A DNA stretch of 64,000 nt from Lingula anatina (Eukaryota > Brachiopoda > Lingulata > Lingulida > Lingulidae). Both the position numbers and the translations under genes were made by a program. The notes beneath the pieces were generated by a model. The model ran no database searches. It had not been told where the DNA came from and was given only the letters and a program-made list of their open reading frames with translations. Each line of letters starts with the position of its first letter. Position 1 is the stretch's first letter. Positions 61,953-64,000 of this stretch are shown in pieces. The stretch is taken from contig NW_019775494.1 of NCBI RefSeq assembly GCF_001039355.2, positions 131,939 to 195,938 of the forward strand, written 5' to 3'.

Positions 61953-64000
61953 CTGACATCATTTCAAGTGGCCACCACAAGCCTAACGAAATGTGTAACC
62001 GTTTAAAAGCAGGGTGACTCATGATTTCCTACTGACCTATTTAGCGCAGAAAAAGTGAATCGCACTTGAATAAAAACAACGACCCTTTGACGTTATGATA
62101 TGAGAGGCGTAACAATCATCACGGGCTTAGTAATTCAACAACGAAAAGACCTCTGTTGAAACAAGTACAATTTTAAACGGTATGTTTACCCCTTCATATT
62201 TTGAAATGATCCTGCTAAACCGAACCTCGAGTGACCGAGGCTGAACTGCGCTATTCTGTTTTGCTGATTGATTTGACTTTCATGCGAGGACAAATTAAGT
62301 GATTGTGTAAAACCGTTATTTTGCAATAACGCTGTTTTCTCTCTTTTCGTTAACAACCGTCCTCGTACGTCATTCCAAGTTCACCTACCACTGCATGGGG
62401 CAACATATATTACTCTTTACGTACTCTCTGGCCACAGGGCCCGCTAGTAGTCTGTTACATAATTCTTCTACCGCCTATACTTTAATTTTGTATACTATTT
62501 TAGGGGCCCTGATATCCGAGGGTAATACAAATGTATTGGTAAGCTTGCTTTAAATGTAAACAGCCCCACCCCTAGGAAATAGTGTGGAGAATATGGGTGT
62601 ACATGTACATTTATCAGAAACCGTGGAATAATGTTTCTACACTTGCTTTTACAGCGGTTTACCCCACTGATCTCAGTATGTAGAAAGGAATCTGGACACA
62701 CCCACATCATTTATAACTAGTCATGGTCAGGAGTGAATTAATGATACTCTCCAGTGGTGTAAGTTACACAAACATCCTTTTAAATTCCCCTCTGGCGGAT
62801 TTTGGTGGATTTACACGTAGATAGCGCCAAGTTATGAAAACTCGAATGTTTTTGTGAACAGCTGTAATTGGGGGTCTGTTTAGTGTGAACTGTTATTTTT
62901 TTGGTGCTAATGTACAGACATTTGTACTTAACTGGCAGCTATCGGGTGCAGCCGTAATGAAAATGTGTTAAGTAGACTTAAATTTAAGGTGTTAAATTTG
63001 CTGCGCACCTACCGTGTCGTTTCGCACATTTTCCGACGCTGCAAAGGTGCAAATTAACAGTATTATCAACTCTCGACAACACGCCGAAGCCATGGCGTCT
63101 TGGTACGAACGTCCCTTGGGCTCTCCTTCTCTCTCCAACCCTTTCTCAGTTTTGTTGGTAAATGATTACACACAGCGCAAATGACAGCACCAATACGATG
63201 CTCTCGACACTCCTAATAACCGTGTTATAGTGCCGGATATTCTAAACTCCTGGTCCCTCTTATTCACTGAAGGATCGTCTTACTCATCTCTTTCTACGTC
63301 TCTGACCTACTTTGGCTGAAGTATGTAAACTTTTGGATCGAGTTAATCGTAAGTTGGGAGATTAAGATCCCATGGTCGAGGAAGTAACCTACTTTATAAC
63401 GGATGCTTAGCCCCGGTGTACTTTAGCCAATGTGACCTTTTCAAATAGTTCAGTGGCGTTTTTATTATGCCCTGGGCGCTCTTGTTTCATGCAACCTTGC
63501 GCAGTTTTCGCGGGTCTTTTGTTCCAGTGTCAACAATGTGACTGCCGTAAACAACGTGAAGCAAGCCTTTTGGTTCTATTTCTAGACAACCTTTGTTTTG
63601 ATACGGAAGCCATCGTGACCCCGGAAAAAATCTCCCGAGTCTCCTTATATATTATAGCATGAATCCATTGCAAAGTACGTTTATAATTTTTTCAGTAAAT
63701 AGATGGTATTTCAACAGTCTTTTTTATCACAATATGTGTTCAGTGTTGATTTATACATTCACAAAAACATTAAAAAACAAACTTTTTTTATTTTTGTGAA
63801 TTAGAAAACAAACCTGTATTCAATATGATGTTCGCAGTTTTATTTTCTTCACAATCTATACTGACAAATTTAATAATGTTTCACTACATAAATAGTCACA
63901 AATAACGATTTTTTTCTTTACTAAATCTGACACATCTCAAAACTTAATACTACCTGTAGATGTTCACACCTAACACATTTTTAAAACATTTATTCTAGTT

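Larger units (their letters stand above)
60044..64000. other. upstream of ITIH; no recognisable exon
   Basis: The missing signal-peptide exon of the ITIH gene should lie here or past the right edge. A minus-strand ATG at about 60338 opens a short hydrophobic stretch (CLCCAVSL) ending in phase 0 at a weak GTATTA, which I do not consider convincing. Otherwise only repeats are seen. Confidence 0.45.

Overview
The window is animal nuclear DNA: intron-rich genes with GT-AG splicing, AT-rich spacers, many CA/CT/GA/TA microsatellites, short inverted-repeat transposons, and only four recognisable protein-coding genes in 64 kb. Gene content (PLC-delta, KLF15-like, SREB-type GPCR, ITIH) fits an invertebrate bilaterian. 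The abundance of the palindromes TACATGTA and TAGGCCTA makes me favour a marine lophotrochozoan, probably a mollusc, but that placement is inference.

Layout. (1) 1565-14206, plus strand: 18 exons, continuous in phase, of a phosphoinositide-specific phospholipase C of the delta class (PH, EF-hands, X box, acidic linker, Y box, C2). Only the short N-terminal exon is uncertain. (2) 14698-21332: two near-identical ~3.2 kb direct copies separated by 234 bp. The single ambiguous base of the window (N at 18105) sits exactly at the start of the second copy, so the duplication may be an assembly artefact made from two haplotypes. (3) 21333-34860: gene-poor, with two inverted-repeat elements (22614-22853 and 25053-25401), microsatellites and poly-C tracts. 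(4) 35386-36492, plus: a single-exon KLF15-like zinc-finger factor, with a TATA-like box near 34863. (5) 36493-45418: no recognisable gene. (6) 45419-46783, minus: a single-exon receptor of the SREB family (GPR27/GPR85/GPR173). (7) 46784-52113: no recognisable gene. (8) 52114-60043, minus: 13 in-phase exons of an inter-alpha-trypsin inhibitor heavy chain (VIT, VWA with intact MIDAS, ITI-HC C-terminal domain), including the Asp-Pro-His-Phe maturation site; the signal-peptide exon was not found. (9) 60044-64000: no recognisable gene, several repeats.

The four genes have unrelated jobs (lipid second-messenger signalling, transcription, orphan GPCR signalling, extracellular matrix) and nothing suggests that they work as a unit. 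Exon limits were placed by hand from splice consensus, reading-phase continuity and family similarity. No database search was possible.
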